NCBI RefSeq assembly: GCF_005491705.1 | Contig: NZ_CP028092.1 | Coordinates: 4,526,001 to 4,590,000, forward strand | From: Pontibacter sp. SGAir0037 | GTDB lineage: Bacteria > Bacteroidota > Bacteroidia > Cytophagales > Hymenobacteraceae | DNA length: 64,000 bases | Direction: 5' to 3' | In this document: piece after piece, positions 36,979 through 44,389 of the stretch | Position numbering within the stretch: position 1 is the stretch's first letter | Layout: every line of letters begins with the position of its first letter | The notes under the pieces: generated by a model | What the model was told of the DNA's origin: nothing | Database searches by the model: none | What the model saw: the letters and a program-made list of their open reading frames with translations, nothing else | Position numbers and translations under genes: made by a program

Positions 36979-37350
36979 ATGAAAAAGACTATAGATATAC
37001 TTAAAAAAGGAATTGCACTTACTTTTGTAGCAGCCCTCACCTATGGTTGCGGACAGGAAAGAGCTCCGGAAGATTTAGTGGAAGAGGGAGCCGGAACATC
37101 CAGCGCTATTGTGGAAGATAACCCATCTGCTGCTAACCTGAACAACCCGCGCCCTGCACCAGTAGGAGATACTGCCAGAACAGGTAACCAGGCCGATCAG
37201 TTTGGTAATTTACCTTCTAACGTAGATTCATCGGCAAGAGAAATGAACAGAGTTGATCAGCAAAGGCAGCTGGAAGAGAACCCTAACCAAAAACCAACTC
37301 CCAGAACGCCGTCAAACAGGCGAGTGGATGGAACAAGTGATATTCAATAA
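36979..37350 (+). CDS. Small hypothetical lipoprotein
   Basis: The 123-aa protein has a lipoprotein signal with LTYGC (Cys at about residue 24). The mature part is polar, low-complexity and Asn/Pro/Arg-rich, likely disordered. I do not recognise a family. It ends just before a long inverted repeat shared with the convergent RarD-like gene. Confidence 0.7.
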   Translation: MKKTIDILKKGIALTFVAALTYGCGQERAPEDLVEEGAGTSSAIVEDNPSAANLNNPRPAPVGDTARTGNQADQFGNLPSNVDSSAREMNRVDQQRQLEENPNQKPTPRTPSNRRVDGTSDIQ

Positions 37351-37354
37351 GAGC

Positions 37355-37422
37355 ATACCTTTCCAGAACAAGAAAGCCATACCTACATGTCTAGGTATGG
37401 CTTTCTTGTTCTGGAAAGGTAT
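37355..37422. repeat. Perfect inverted repeat, 31-bp arms (bidirectional terminator?)
   Basis: The left arm 37355-37385 pairs without any mismatch with 37392-37422, around a 6-base loop (CATGTC). It lies between convergent genes and overlaps the stop codon of the RarD-like gene at 37422-37424. It could act as a terminator in both directions, although 31 paired bases are far more than needed. Confidence 0.85.
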
Positions 37423-38372
37423 TACTTTACCACGGCCGTAGTGCCTACAGGTGGTATCACCATGCCTGCTCCGGTTTTCTTTCTGCCTTTCAGGTTAATG
37501 TTGTAAATAATAACCGATACAAAAATGAGCAGGTAAGCCATAACTTTAGTAAGAGTGGTTTCTTCGTTAAAATACAGGAAAGCCATTATAAAGTTGAGGA
37601 GCGGGTTTATGTACATAAGTATCCCAATGGTGCCCGAGGTGAGTTCTTTTAAGGCATACAGGTTCAGGAACAGTGGTAATACTGTAAATAAAGCACTCAG
37701 CATTGCAATGTTCAGAAAGAAATGCGTGTTTAATGCTGGTGTGGTTCCGCTTGTAAAGTAGCTGTAAAAGGGAGCTATAAAGGCAAACGCAAGAATCAGT
37801 TGCAGATTAAGCAGTACAATCTTATCGTATACTTTTAGTAAACGCTGCGTGATCAGGTAAAAAGCATAGCTCAGGCCAACCAACAGGCTATAAAGTAAGC
37901 TGGTTATTTCTCCGGTGCCAACCAAAATGCAGCTTAAAGCACTTAGCCCGATTGCCAGCCATTGGTTTGTTCGTAGTGGCTCTTTTAGCAGCAGGAACCC
38001 AAGTACAGCTGTTAAAATAGGGCAAAGCAGGTAAGAAAAAGAGCCTGTCTGAATGTTGATATGGTTAATGACATAGATAAAAGAAAGCCAGTTTACTGTA
38101 AGAAGCAGGCCTCCCAAAAAAGTATAAGTGAAGAACAGCCTCCGCTCTCTGGCGGCAGATTGCTTTACTTGCTGTATTGTGCTCCTGATGCTTCTCCTGC
38201 GGAATAACAGGGAGATGATCAGTAAAAAAACAATAGATAAGGCTATTCTAAAGAACAGGATCTGGCCGCTGGGAAACGCAGCCAGTGCTTTCAGTGGGAA
38301 CGGTATAAATCCCCAGATAACAAATGCCGCAATACCGGCTGCATAGTATGGGTTTGCCTTTAGTGTCTTCAT
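37422..38372 (-). CDS. RarD-like DMT-superfamily permease
   Basis: The ~316-aa protein has ten transmembrane segments. The start YYAAGIAAFVIWGFIPFPLKAL and QRLLKVYDKIVLLNLQLILAF resemble RarD, a chloramphenicol-resistance permease subgroup of the DMT superfamily; substrate is unproven. I took ATG 38372 (MKTLKANPYY) because the -7 element at 38390-38397 would place the ORF start at 38411 upstream of transcription. Its stop lies in the inverted repeat. Confidence 0.88.
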   Translation of the reverse strand: MKTLKANPYYAAGIAAFVIWGFIPFPLKALAAFPSGQILFFRIALSIVFLLIISLLFRRRSIRSTIQQVKQSAARERRLFFTYTFLGGLLLTVNWLSFIYVINHINIQTGSFSYLLCPILTAVLGFLLLKEPLRTNQWLAIGLSALSCILVGTGEITSLLYSLLVGLSYAFYLITQRLLKVYDKIVLLNLQLILAFAFIAPFYSYFTSGTTPALNTHFFLNIAMLSALFTVLPLFLNLYALKELTSGTIGILMYINPLLNFIMAFLYFNEETTLTKVMAYLLIFVSVIIYNINLKGRKKTGAGMVIPPVGTTAVVK

Positions 38373-38389
38373 TTCAGGAAAATAAGGCG

Positions 38390-38397
38390 CAAAAGTA
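38390..38397 (-). promoter_or_regulatory. -7 promoter element (TACTTTTG)
   Basis: Exact TAnnTTTG on the minus strand, 17 bp before the chosen RarD-like start. It fixes that start. Confidence 0.6.
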
Positions 38398-38518
38398 CAG
38401 AAAGAATACATCAGGTAAATGAGACAGGGTACTTTTGTAATGAAAAATGTTTAGAGCCAGGAAGCATATAGTTAGCAGAAGTGAGAGCCGGCAATACCTG
38501 CCTGCTTTTAAATTTGCC

Positions 38519-38526
38519 TATCTTTG
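38519..38526 (+). promoter_or_regulatory. -7 promoter element (TATCTTTG) for murF-alr
   Basis: Exact TAnnTTTG, 18 bp before the ATG at 38545. Confidence 0.55.
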
Positions 38527-38544
38527 AAGCAGAATTTATAAACT

Positions 38545-40998
38545 ATGCTTAAGTTTCAGGAGCTCATTTCTATTACACAAGGGCAGGTGTTGCAGTATGT
38601 GCAGCAAGTGCCTGTGCAGCAATTATTTACCGATAGTCGTAAGTTATCGCAATCTGCAGGCACTCTTTTTTTTGCTATAAAAGGTACATGGAACGACGGG
38701 CACAGGTATCTTGCCTCCCTCTATGAGCAGGGGGTAAGGCAATTTGTGGTAGAAAAGGCCAGCGAGGAACTAAAGCAGGAGCTGAAGGAGGCTAATATCC
38801 TGGAGGTGAAAGATAGCCTGAAAGCCTTACAGGATGTAGCTGCATGGCACAGGAAACAGTTTTCGATACCTGTTATTGGGATTACTGGCAGCAATGGTAA
38901 AACCATTGTGAAAGAGTGGCTGGCACAGCTGCTAAGTGCAGATGAGCAGGTGGTAAAAAGTCCGCGCAGTTACAATTCGCAGCTTGGAGTGCCGCTCTCG
39001 GTATGGCAATTAAACTCAAACCATACACTGGGTATTTTTGAGGCAGGCATATCACTGCCTGGCGAAATGGATAACCTGCAATCTATTATTCAGCCAACCT
39101 GGGGCATTTTTACGAATATAGGCAGTGCCCACGACGAAGGCTTTGCCTCGAGGCAGCAGAAAGTAGCAGAAAAGCTGAAGTTATTTTCGGCTACAGCACT
39201 TCTTTTTTACTGCTCTGACCATGAACTGATCCATCAGGCGGTAAAAGAAAAGCAATTAAAAACGTTTACCTGGTCGCGCAGCCGTGAAGCAGATGTTACT
39301 ATTTCGGGTATGACAGCAGCTGGCCATAAGACTATCGTGGTGTATAACTATCTGGGGCAGAAACAGCGTTTAGCTATACCTTTTACAGATGAGGCTTCGG
39401 TAGAAAATGTACTGCACTGCCTGGCGGTGTTGCTTTACCGCGGTTTGCCTCTAAATGAGATACAGGACAGGCTGGACAGGCTGCACCCAGTAGCGATGCG
39501 CCTCGAAATGAAAGAAGCCATTAACGGGTGCTATCTGATAGACGACACTTATAATAACGATCTGGCTGGACTGGCTATAGCACTGGACCTGCTGGCAAGC
39601 CAGCCAAAAAGAGAAAAGCACACGCTTATACTCTCTGACCTCCTGCAATCGGGCTTGCAGGAAGAGGCGCTTTATAAGCAGGTAGCAGAGCTGGTGCAGG
39701 CCCGTGGGGTACAGCGGCTGATTGGTATCGGAACCACCATTTCCGCTCATGCCCACCAGTTCGCCTGCGATTGTACTTTTTTTCCGGGCACTACAGAGTT
39801 TCTGGAGCAGTTCAGGCCAGCACAGTTTCAGAACGAGGTAATCCTGATAAAAGGAGCCAGGGTATTTGAGTTTGAAAGAATTGTACAGGCTTTTCAGCAG
39901 AAGGTACATGGCACTGTGCTGGAAGTGAACCTGGATGCACTGGTGCATAACCTGAACTTTTACCGTTCTAAAATAGCACCAGGTACCAAGCTGATGGTAA
40001 TGGTGAAAGCCTTTGCTTACGGAAGCGGGAGTTTTGAAGTAGCTAACCTGCTTCAGTTCCACAATGTGGATTACTTGGCTGTAGCGTATGCCGATGAGGG
40101 GGTAATGCTGCGGGAGCATGGCATTACAGTCCCGATTATGGTTATGAACCCTTCTTCCGATAGTTTTGCAAAACTGAGGCAGTATAACCTGGAGCCCGAA
40201 ATATATTCGCTGGAGCAATTAGAGGCCTTTGGTATGTCTTTACCTAAATCAGGGATTTTTAAGATTCACCTGAAACTGGACACCGGTATGCATCGCCTTG
40301 GCTTTACTGCCGGTGATTTTAAACAGCTTTTCTCTTTGCTGTCTCAGTACCAGCAGGTGCAGGTTATCAGCACCTTCAGCCATTTGGCCGGAGCCGACGA
40401 AGCACTGCACAACGATTTTTCTGAAACACAGATTGCTACCTTCAGAAAACTGGCAGCAGAGGTAGAGGAGAACATCGGCTACAAAGTAATCAAGCATATC
40501 CTCAATTCAGCTGGTATCGTAAGGTTTCCACAGCATCAGTTAGATATGGTGCGCCTGGGTATTGGTTTGTACGGTGTAGAAGCTACAGGATCGGAGCAGG
40601 AGGCGCTACGGCCCGTGAGCACACTTAAAACCACTATTTCCCAGATAAAAGAAATAAAGCAAGGCGAAACGGTTGGCTATAGCCGAAAGGGTGTCGCAGA
40701 TGTGGATAAAAAAATAGCCACTATTGCTATTGGCTATGCCGATGGCTACGACCGTCGGTTCAGCAATGGTGTAGGGCAGGTGCTTGTTAATGGGAGTTAT
40801 GCACCTGTTATCGGTAATGTATGCATGGATATGTGTATGGTAGATATTACAGGCATAGAGGCAAAAGCAGGGAGCGAAGTAACGGTATTCGGCCCACAAT
40901 TAACTTTAGTAGAACTGGCAAAAAAGATAGGCACTATTCCCTATGAACTTCTTACCAACGTGAGTTCCAGGGTAAAGCGGGTGTTCTATGCGGAGTAG
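38545..40998 (+). CDS. Bifunctional MurF / alanine racemase
   Basis: One 817-aa polypeptide joins two cytoplasmic peptidoglycan enzymes. The N-terminal MurF part (about 1-455) adds D-Ala-D-Ala to UDP-MurNAc-tripeptide and shows the ATP P-loop GITGSNGKT at 112-120. The C-terminal part (about 465-817) is alanine racemase with the PLP lysine K488 in MVKAFAYG, plus RLGIGLYG and VGNVCMDMC-like (IGNVCMDMC) segments. MurF makes the product from D-Ala that Alr supplies, so fusion links supply and use. Such fusions are known in Bacteroidetes. A repeat element begins right after its stop codon. Confidence 0.96.
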   Translation: MLKFQELISITQGQVLQYVQQVPVQQLFTDSRKLSQSAGTLFFAIKGTWNDGHRYLASLYEQGVRQFVVEKASEELKQELKEANILEVKDSLKALQDVAAWHRKQFSIPVIGITGSNGKTIVKEWLAQLLSADEQVVKSPRSYNSQLGVPLSVWQLNSNHTLGIFEAGISLPGEMDNLQSIIQPTWGIFTNIGSAHDEGFASRQQKVAEKLKLFSATALLFYCSDHELIHQAVKEKQLKTFTWSRSREADVTISGMTAAGHKTIVVYNYLGQKQRLAIPFTDEASVENVLHCLAVLLYRGLPLNEIQDRLDRLHPVAMRLEMKEAINGCYLIDDTYNNDLAGLAIALDLLASQPKREKHTLILSDLLQSGLQEEALYKQVAELVQARGVQRLIGIGTTISAHAHQFACDCTFFPGTTEFLEQFRPAQFQNEVILIKGARVFEFERIVQAFQQKVHGTVLEVNLDALVHNLNFYRSKIAPGTKLMVMVKAFAYGSGSFEVANLLQFHNVDYLAVAYADEGVMLREHGITVPIMVMNPSSDSFAKLRQYNLEPEIYSLEQLEAFGMSLPKSGIFKIHLKLDTGMHRLGFTAGDFKQLFSLLSQYQQVQVISTFSHLAGADEALHNDFSETQIATFRKLAAEVEENIGYKVIKHILNSAGIVRFPQHQLDMVRLGIGLYGVEATGSEQEALRPVSTLKTTISQIKEIKQGETVGYSRKGVADVDKKIATIAIGYADGYDRRFSNGVGQVLVNGSYAPVIGNVCMDMCMVDITGIEAKAGSEVTVFGPQLTLVELAKKIGTIPYELLTNVSSRVKRVFYAE

Positions 40999-41224
40999 TT
41001 AATGTGTTGATGATTTAATGTGCTAATGTGTTAATAGGTAATCTATTAATGTTTTAATAAAGTTTTTCCCTTCACAAATGAGTAACTCAAAATAAATTCT
41101 GGAGCTAATTCTAAAACCTCTAATTCGCGCTGCTCAATTAGCATTAGTACACGAACATATCTTCTGATTTAGGTAGCACATTACCTGGTTAGCACATTAT
41201 TCAATTAACACATCAGCACATTAA
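40999..41224. repeat. Inverted-arm octamer repeat element 1
   Basis: Left arm 40999-41038: five in-phase octamers related to TTAATGTG (TTAATGTG, TTGATGAT, TTAATGTG, CTAATGTG, TTAATAGG). Right arm 41177-41224: six in-phase octamers of the inverse form (CACATTAC, CTGGTTAG, CACATTAT, TCAATTAA, CACATCAG, CACATTAA). The arms are complementary in register, so RNA or single-stranded DNA could form a long stem around an AT-rich ~140-base core. It begins at the base after the murF-alr stop codon and is paralogous in design to the element at 53900. Confidence 0.85.
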
Positions 41225-41268
41225 CCTAATTCTTTTGCTTTAGAAGTGAACAGCTTGTAAATTGCGTT

Positions 41269-41280
41269 TGTTTATAAACA
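41269..41280. promoter_or_regulatory. Palindrome TGTTTATAAACA upstream of feoA (possible operator)
   Basis: A perfect 12-bp palindrome 23-50 bp before the possible feoA starts. A metal-responsive repressor site is conceivable, but it does not match a known Fur or DtxR box exactly. Confidence 0.25.
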
Positions 41281-41302
41281 GTCTAAATAAAAGCAGCTAC
41301 AA

Positions 41303-41554
41303 GTGCAAAACAGGAAAGAAGAGAAGCAGGTGCAGAAAAGTCTACGCGATTTAAAAGTAGGCGAGTACGGAGTGATAAGTTCTTTGAATGATCCTGAAAT
41401 GGCGCTAAAACTGCTGGAAATGGGTTGTATTCCTGGTACAGAGGTGAAAATGAACAGTAAAGCACCTCTTGGTGACCCGATTACTATTATAATAAACGAC
41501 TATACCCTTTCCCTGCGTTTAGACGAAGCCGAAACCATATTGCTGAAGAAGTAA
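41303..41554 (+). CDS. feoA: Ferrous iron transport protein FeoA
   Basis: The small SH3-like protein matches FeoA: SLRDLKVGEYGVISSL, then LKLLEMGCIPGTEV, then PLGDPITIIINDYTLSLRLDEA. It regulates FeoB in the inner membrane. Start is uncertain: GTG 41303 gives 83 aa, and GTG 41330 gives a shorter MQKSLRDLKV start that fits family members better. The feoB ATG is 7 bp after its stop, so they are co-transcribed. Confidence 0.93.
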   Translation: MQNRKEEKQVQKSLRDLKVGEYGVISSLNDPEMALKLLEMGCIPGTEVKMNSKAPLGDPITIIINDYTLSLRLDEAETILLKK

Positions 41555-41561
41555 ATAATAC

Positions 41562-43715
41562 ATGTCTGTAACTGCCCAGCCTGAAATAGTAGAAGAAAAA
41601 AGAGCAACAGCCAGTCGTGCGGTAGCTAAAATAGCGTTGATAGGTAATCCAAATTCAGGTAAAACCTCCCTTTTTAACCAACTTACGGGCCTTAACCAAA
41701 AGGTGGGGAATTTTCCTGGTGTTACAGTCGACAAAAAAACTGGTATTAGCCAGATCACGCAAAACCAGAAAGCTCAGATAATCGACTTGCCTGGTACCTA
41801 TAGCTTATATCCAAAGTCTTTAGATGAGCGTGTAATTATAGATCTTTTATACGATCCAAAATCAAATTATTATCCTGACCTGGTTATAGTTACAGCTGAT
41901 GCCTCAAACCTGAAGCGAAACCTGCTGCTGTTTACCCAGTTAGCAGATTTACAGATACCAGCTGTGCTTGCGCTGAACATGATGGATGTGGCTGAAGAGG
42001 CCGGTATAAAGATTGATATTGAGTCGCTGCAAAAGGAGTTGGGGGTGCCTATCATTCCTATGAATGCGCGAAAAGGTGCTGGAGTGGCAGCTTTAAAAAT
42101 TGTAATATCCCAGCAGCTGGCTAACACTACTTCTAAATTCTTCGCAATTCCAGCAGAAGTGAAGCCATTGGTTAAAAATATCAGAGCTTACTTTGAATTG
42201 CAGAATGATTATCTGGCGTTGCATTATGCGCATCAGTATAAGAGCCTGAAGTTTCTGTCCGAAAAAGATAAGGCGTGGCTCGAAGATCAGTTAGCAGCAG
42301 AAGGATTTCATTCTACTACACAGCAGGCTAATGAAACGATTGCCCGCTATGCCCGCATCAACGATGTGTTGCTGGATGTGGTAAAAGTGGAGAAGGTAAG
42401 TAAGGATGAGAGGTTAAGTAACCGCATCGACCAGGTACTTACCCATAAAGTATTTGGGTTCATGATATTCTTTATGGTGCTGTTTCTGATGTTTCAGGCC
42501 ATTTTTGCCTGGGCCAGTTACCCCATGGACCTGATAGATGTTGGGGTTGCCAGTTTAAATGAACTGATACAAGAAAATTTTAACGGGCCGTTAATAAACC
42601 TGCTAACAGAGGGTGTTATTGCCGGTTTGGGAGGAGTGCTTATTTTCGTTCCTCAGATTGCTATATTATTTGCTTTTATTGCCATACTGGAGGAGACGGG
42701 TTATATGGCCCGTGTTACCTTTATGATGGATAAGATTATGCGCAAGTTTGGCCTGAATGGTAAAAGTGTAGTGCCGCTTATATCCGGTGTGGCTTGTGCT
42801 GTACCGGCGGTTATGTCGGCTCGTACCATCGAGAACTGGAAAGACCGCATGATCACGATTTTTGTGACACCACTGATGAGTTGCTCGGCACGCATTCCTG
42901 TATATACTGTACTTATTGCGCTGGTAGTGCCCGAAACGTACTACTTTGGTTTTCTGAACCTGCAGGGGTTGGTGTTGATGGGACTCTATCTGACGGGTTT
43001 TCTGGCAGCCGTACTTTCTGCCTGGGTGCTGAAGAAGATTCTGAAAGCCCGTGAACGTAGCTACTTTATCATGGAGTTCCCGGTATACAAAATGCCTCGC
43101 TGGAAGAATGTTGGTTTAACCATTGTGGAAAAGTCGAAGACCTTTGTTTTTGAAGCCGGAAAGGTAATTGTAGCTGTTTCTATTGTGTTATGGGTGCTTG
43201 CTTCTTACGGGCCTGGGAATAGTTTTGAAGCAGTAGAAGAGCAGGTACTGCAGCAAGTTGACGGCAAGGGGCTTTCTGAAGAACAGGTGCAAAACCAAAT
43301 AGCCTCTGCTCAATTAGAGTCTTCTTACGCCGGTATTATTGGTCGTACAATAGAACCTGTTATCAGGCCATTGGGCTACGACTGGAAAATTGGTATAGCC
43401 CTACTTACATCTTTTGCCGCACGCGAGGTGTTTGTGGGTACTATGTCCACCATTTATAGCATTGGTGAAGAAGAGAATGTAAGTACCATTAAAAACAAGC
43501 TGATGGCCGAGAAAGACGATCAGGGGCAACCATTCTTTACTCCAGCCCGCGCCTTCTCATTGCTTGTATTCTATATGTTTGCGATGCAATGCATCAGCAC
43601 ACTGGCCATTGTGCGCCGCGAAACCAAAAGCTGGACTTGGCCCCTGGCCCAGTTACTTTACATGAGCGGGTTAGCGTATGTGGCGGCATTCATTACATTT
43701 CAGGTTTTTAGGTAG
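41562..43715 (+). CDS. feoB: Ferrous iron transporter FeoB
   Basis: Inner-membrane Fe2+ importer with an N-terminal G domain. The 717-aa protein has GNPNSGKTS (28-36) as P-loop, DLPGTYSL as G3, NMMDVAEE as G4, then a helical GDI-like region and the two Gate domains (SGVACAVPAVMSART with its Cys, and LLTSFAAREVFVGTM) across about ten transmembrane segments. FeoA is directly upstream. No FeoC is seen. Confidence 0.97.
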   Translation: MSVTAQPEIVEEKRATASRAVAKIALIGNPNSGKTSLFNQLTGLNQKVGNFPGVTVDKKTGISQITQNQKAQIIDLPGTYSLYPKSLDERVIIDLLYDPKSNYYPDLVIVTADASNLKRNLLLFTQLADLQIPAVLALNMMDVAEEAGIKIDIESLQKELGVPIIPMNARKGAGVAALKIVISQQLANTTSKFFAIPAEVKPLVKNIRAYFELQNDYLALHYAHQYKSLKFLSEKDKAWLEDQLAAEGFHSTTQQANETIARYARINDVLLDVVKVEKVSKDERLSNRIDQVLTHKVFGFMIFFMVLFLMFQAIFAWASYPMDLIDVGVASLNELIQENFNGPLINLLTEGVIAGLGGVLIFVPQIAILFAFIAILEETGYMARVTFMMDKIMRKFGLNGKSVVPLISGVACAVPAVMSARTIENWKDRMITIFVTPLMSCSARIPVYTVLIALVVPETYYFGFLNLQGLVLMGLYLTGFLAAVLSAWVLKKILKARERSYFIMEFPVYKMPRWKNVGLTIVEKSKTFVFEAGKVIVAVSIVLWVLASYGPGNSFEAVEEQVLQQVDGKGLSEEQVQNQIASAQLESSYAGIIGRTIEPVIRPLGYDWKIGIALLTSFAAREVFVGTMSTIYSIGEEENVSTIKNKLMAEKDDQGQPFFTPARAFSLLVFYMFAMQCISTLAIVRRETKSWTWPLAQLLYMSGLAYVAAFITFQVFR

Positions 43716-44389
43716 TTGCTCTACCGTTACTTCAATTGATGAACAAGATTATCTATCCTTAATACCATTTGTTCTATCATAATAATTAATTACATCCTGA
43801 TAAAGATACTATCTCAACAGTTGATGCCAGAAATAGATTAGATACACTTTAAAGTGTATCTAATCTATTTCTGCATTCTTTTCGTATATAATTTATATTA
43901 TTTCCTGATAATTTTGAATTTAGGGTCTGCTGTTGCCTTTTAAATATCATCCTATATTGATTTGTAGAAGAAGTTAATGAGTCTTATAGGTGTAAATTTT
44001 TTGTTTGTTAAGTTAAATTTAAGTAAAATTGAAGATTACTACTTTACTTATTCTTGAATGAAGCTTATTACCTGCAGATTTAAGTTGAAAATTAATAGTG
44101 CTTCGTGTTCAGGTTTGTATTAAGTGTTATTACTTATAATATTTCTGTAGCTGATTTACTTCAACAATTTAATGGGAAATTGTTTAATAAAAATGAGCCT
44201 TACTTGTACTATAACATATCCTGTAAATTAATAATTAGCCATTGCGAATTTTATTATATATTGTTTAAACTTTGATTTTTTTGCTTAAATTTCGGATTAT
44301 TGATTTTACATAGGTGGGCATAAATTCCATATTGTATAAATTTATATTCTCTTAATTACTTTTACAACTATAACTTAACCTAACAACAA
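43716..44389. other. AT-rich intergenic region between feoB and susC
   Basis: 674 bp, strongly AT-rich, without a convincing gene. It contains the perfect palindrome 43828-43873, probably a terminator for feoAB, and must hold the susC promoter, although no exact TAnnTTTG was found. There is no sigma/anti-sigma pair or hybrid two-component regulator here, in contrast to many sus-like loci. Confidence 0.6.
43828..43873. repeat. 46-bp perfect palindrome downstream of feoB
   Basis: The arm 43828-43850 (CAGAAATAGATTAGATACACTTT is 23 bases; quoted here only by its ends CAGAAATAG and ACACTTT) pairs with 43851-43873 with no spacer and no mismatch. It is 113 bp past the feoB stop and is followed by a T-rich segment (ATTCTTTTC). 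A terminator is possible; the length is unusual. Confidence 0.85.

Noticed and set aside
39451..40218. 255-aa minus-strand frame antisense to murF-alr
   Set aside because: It lies wholly inside the confirmed MurF-Alr gene, has no family-like motif and a Cys/His/Tyr-rich composition typical of a shadow frame.
41303..41329. Extra N-terminal residues of FeoA from GTG 41303
   Set aside because: Kept in the coordinates as the longest frame, but the shorter GTG 41330 start fits the family better; not decidable from sequence alone.
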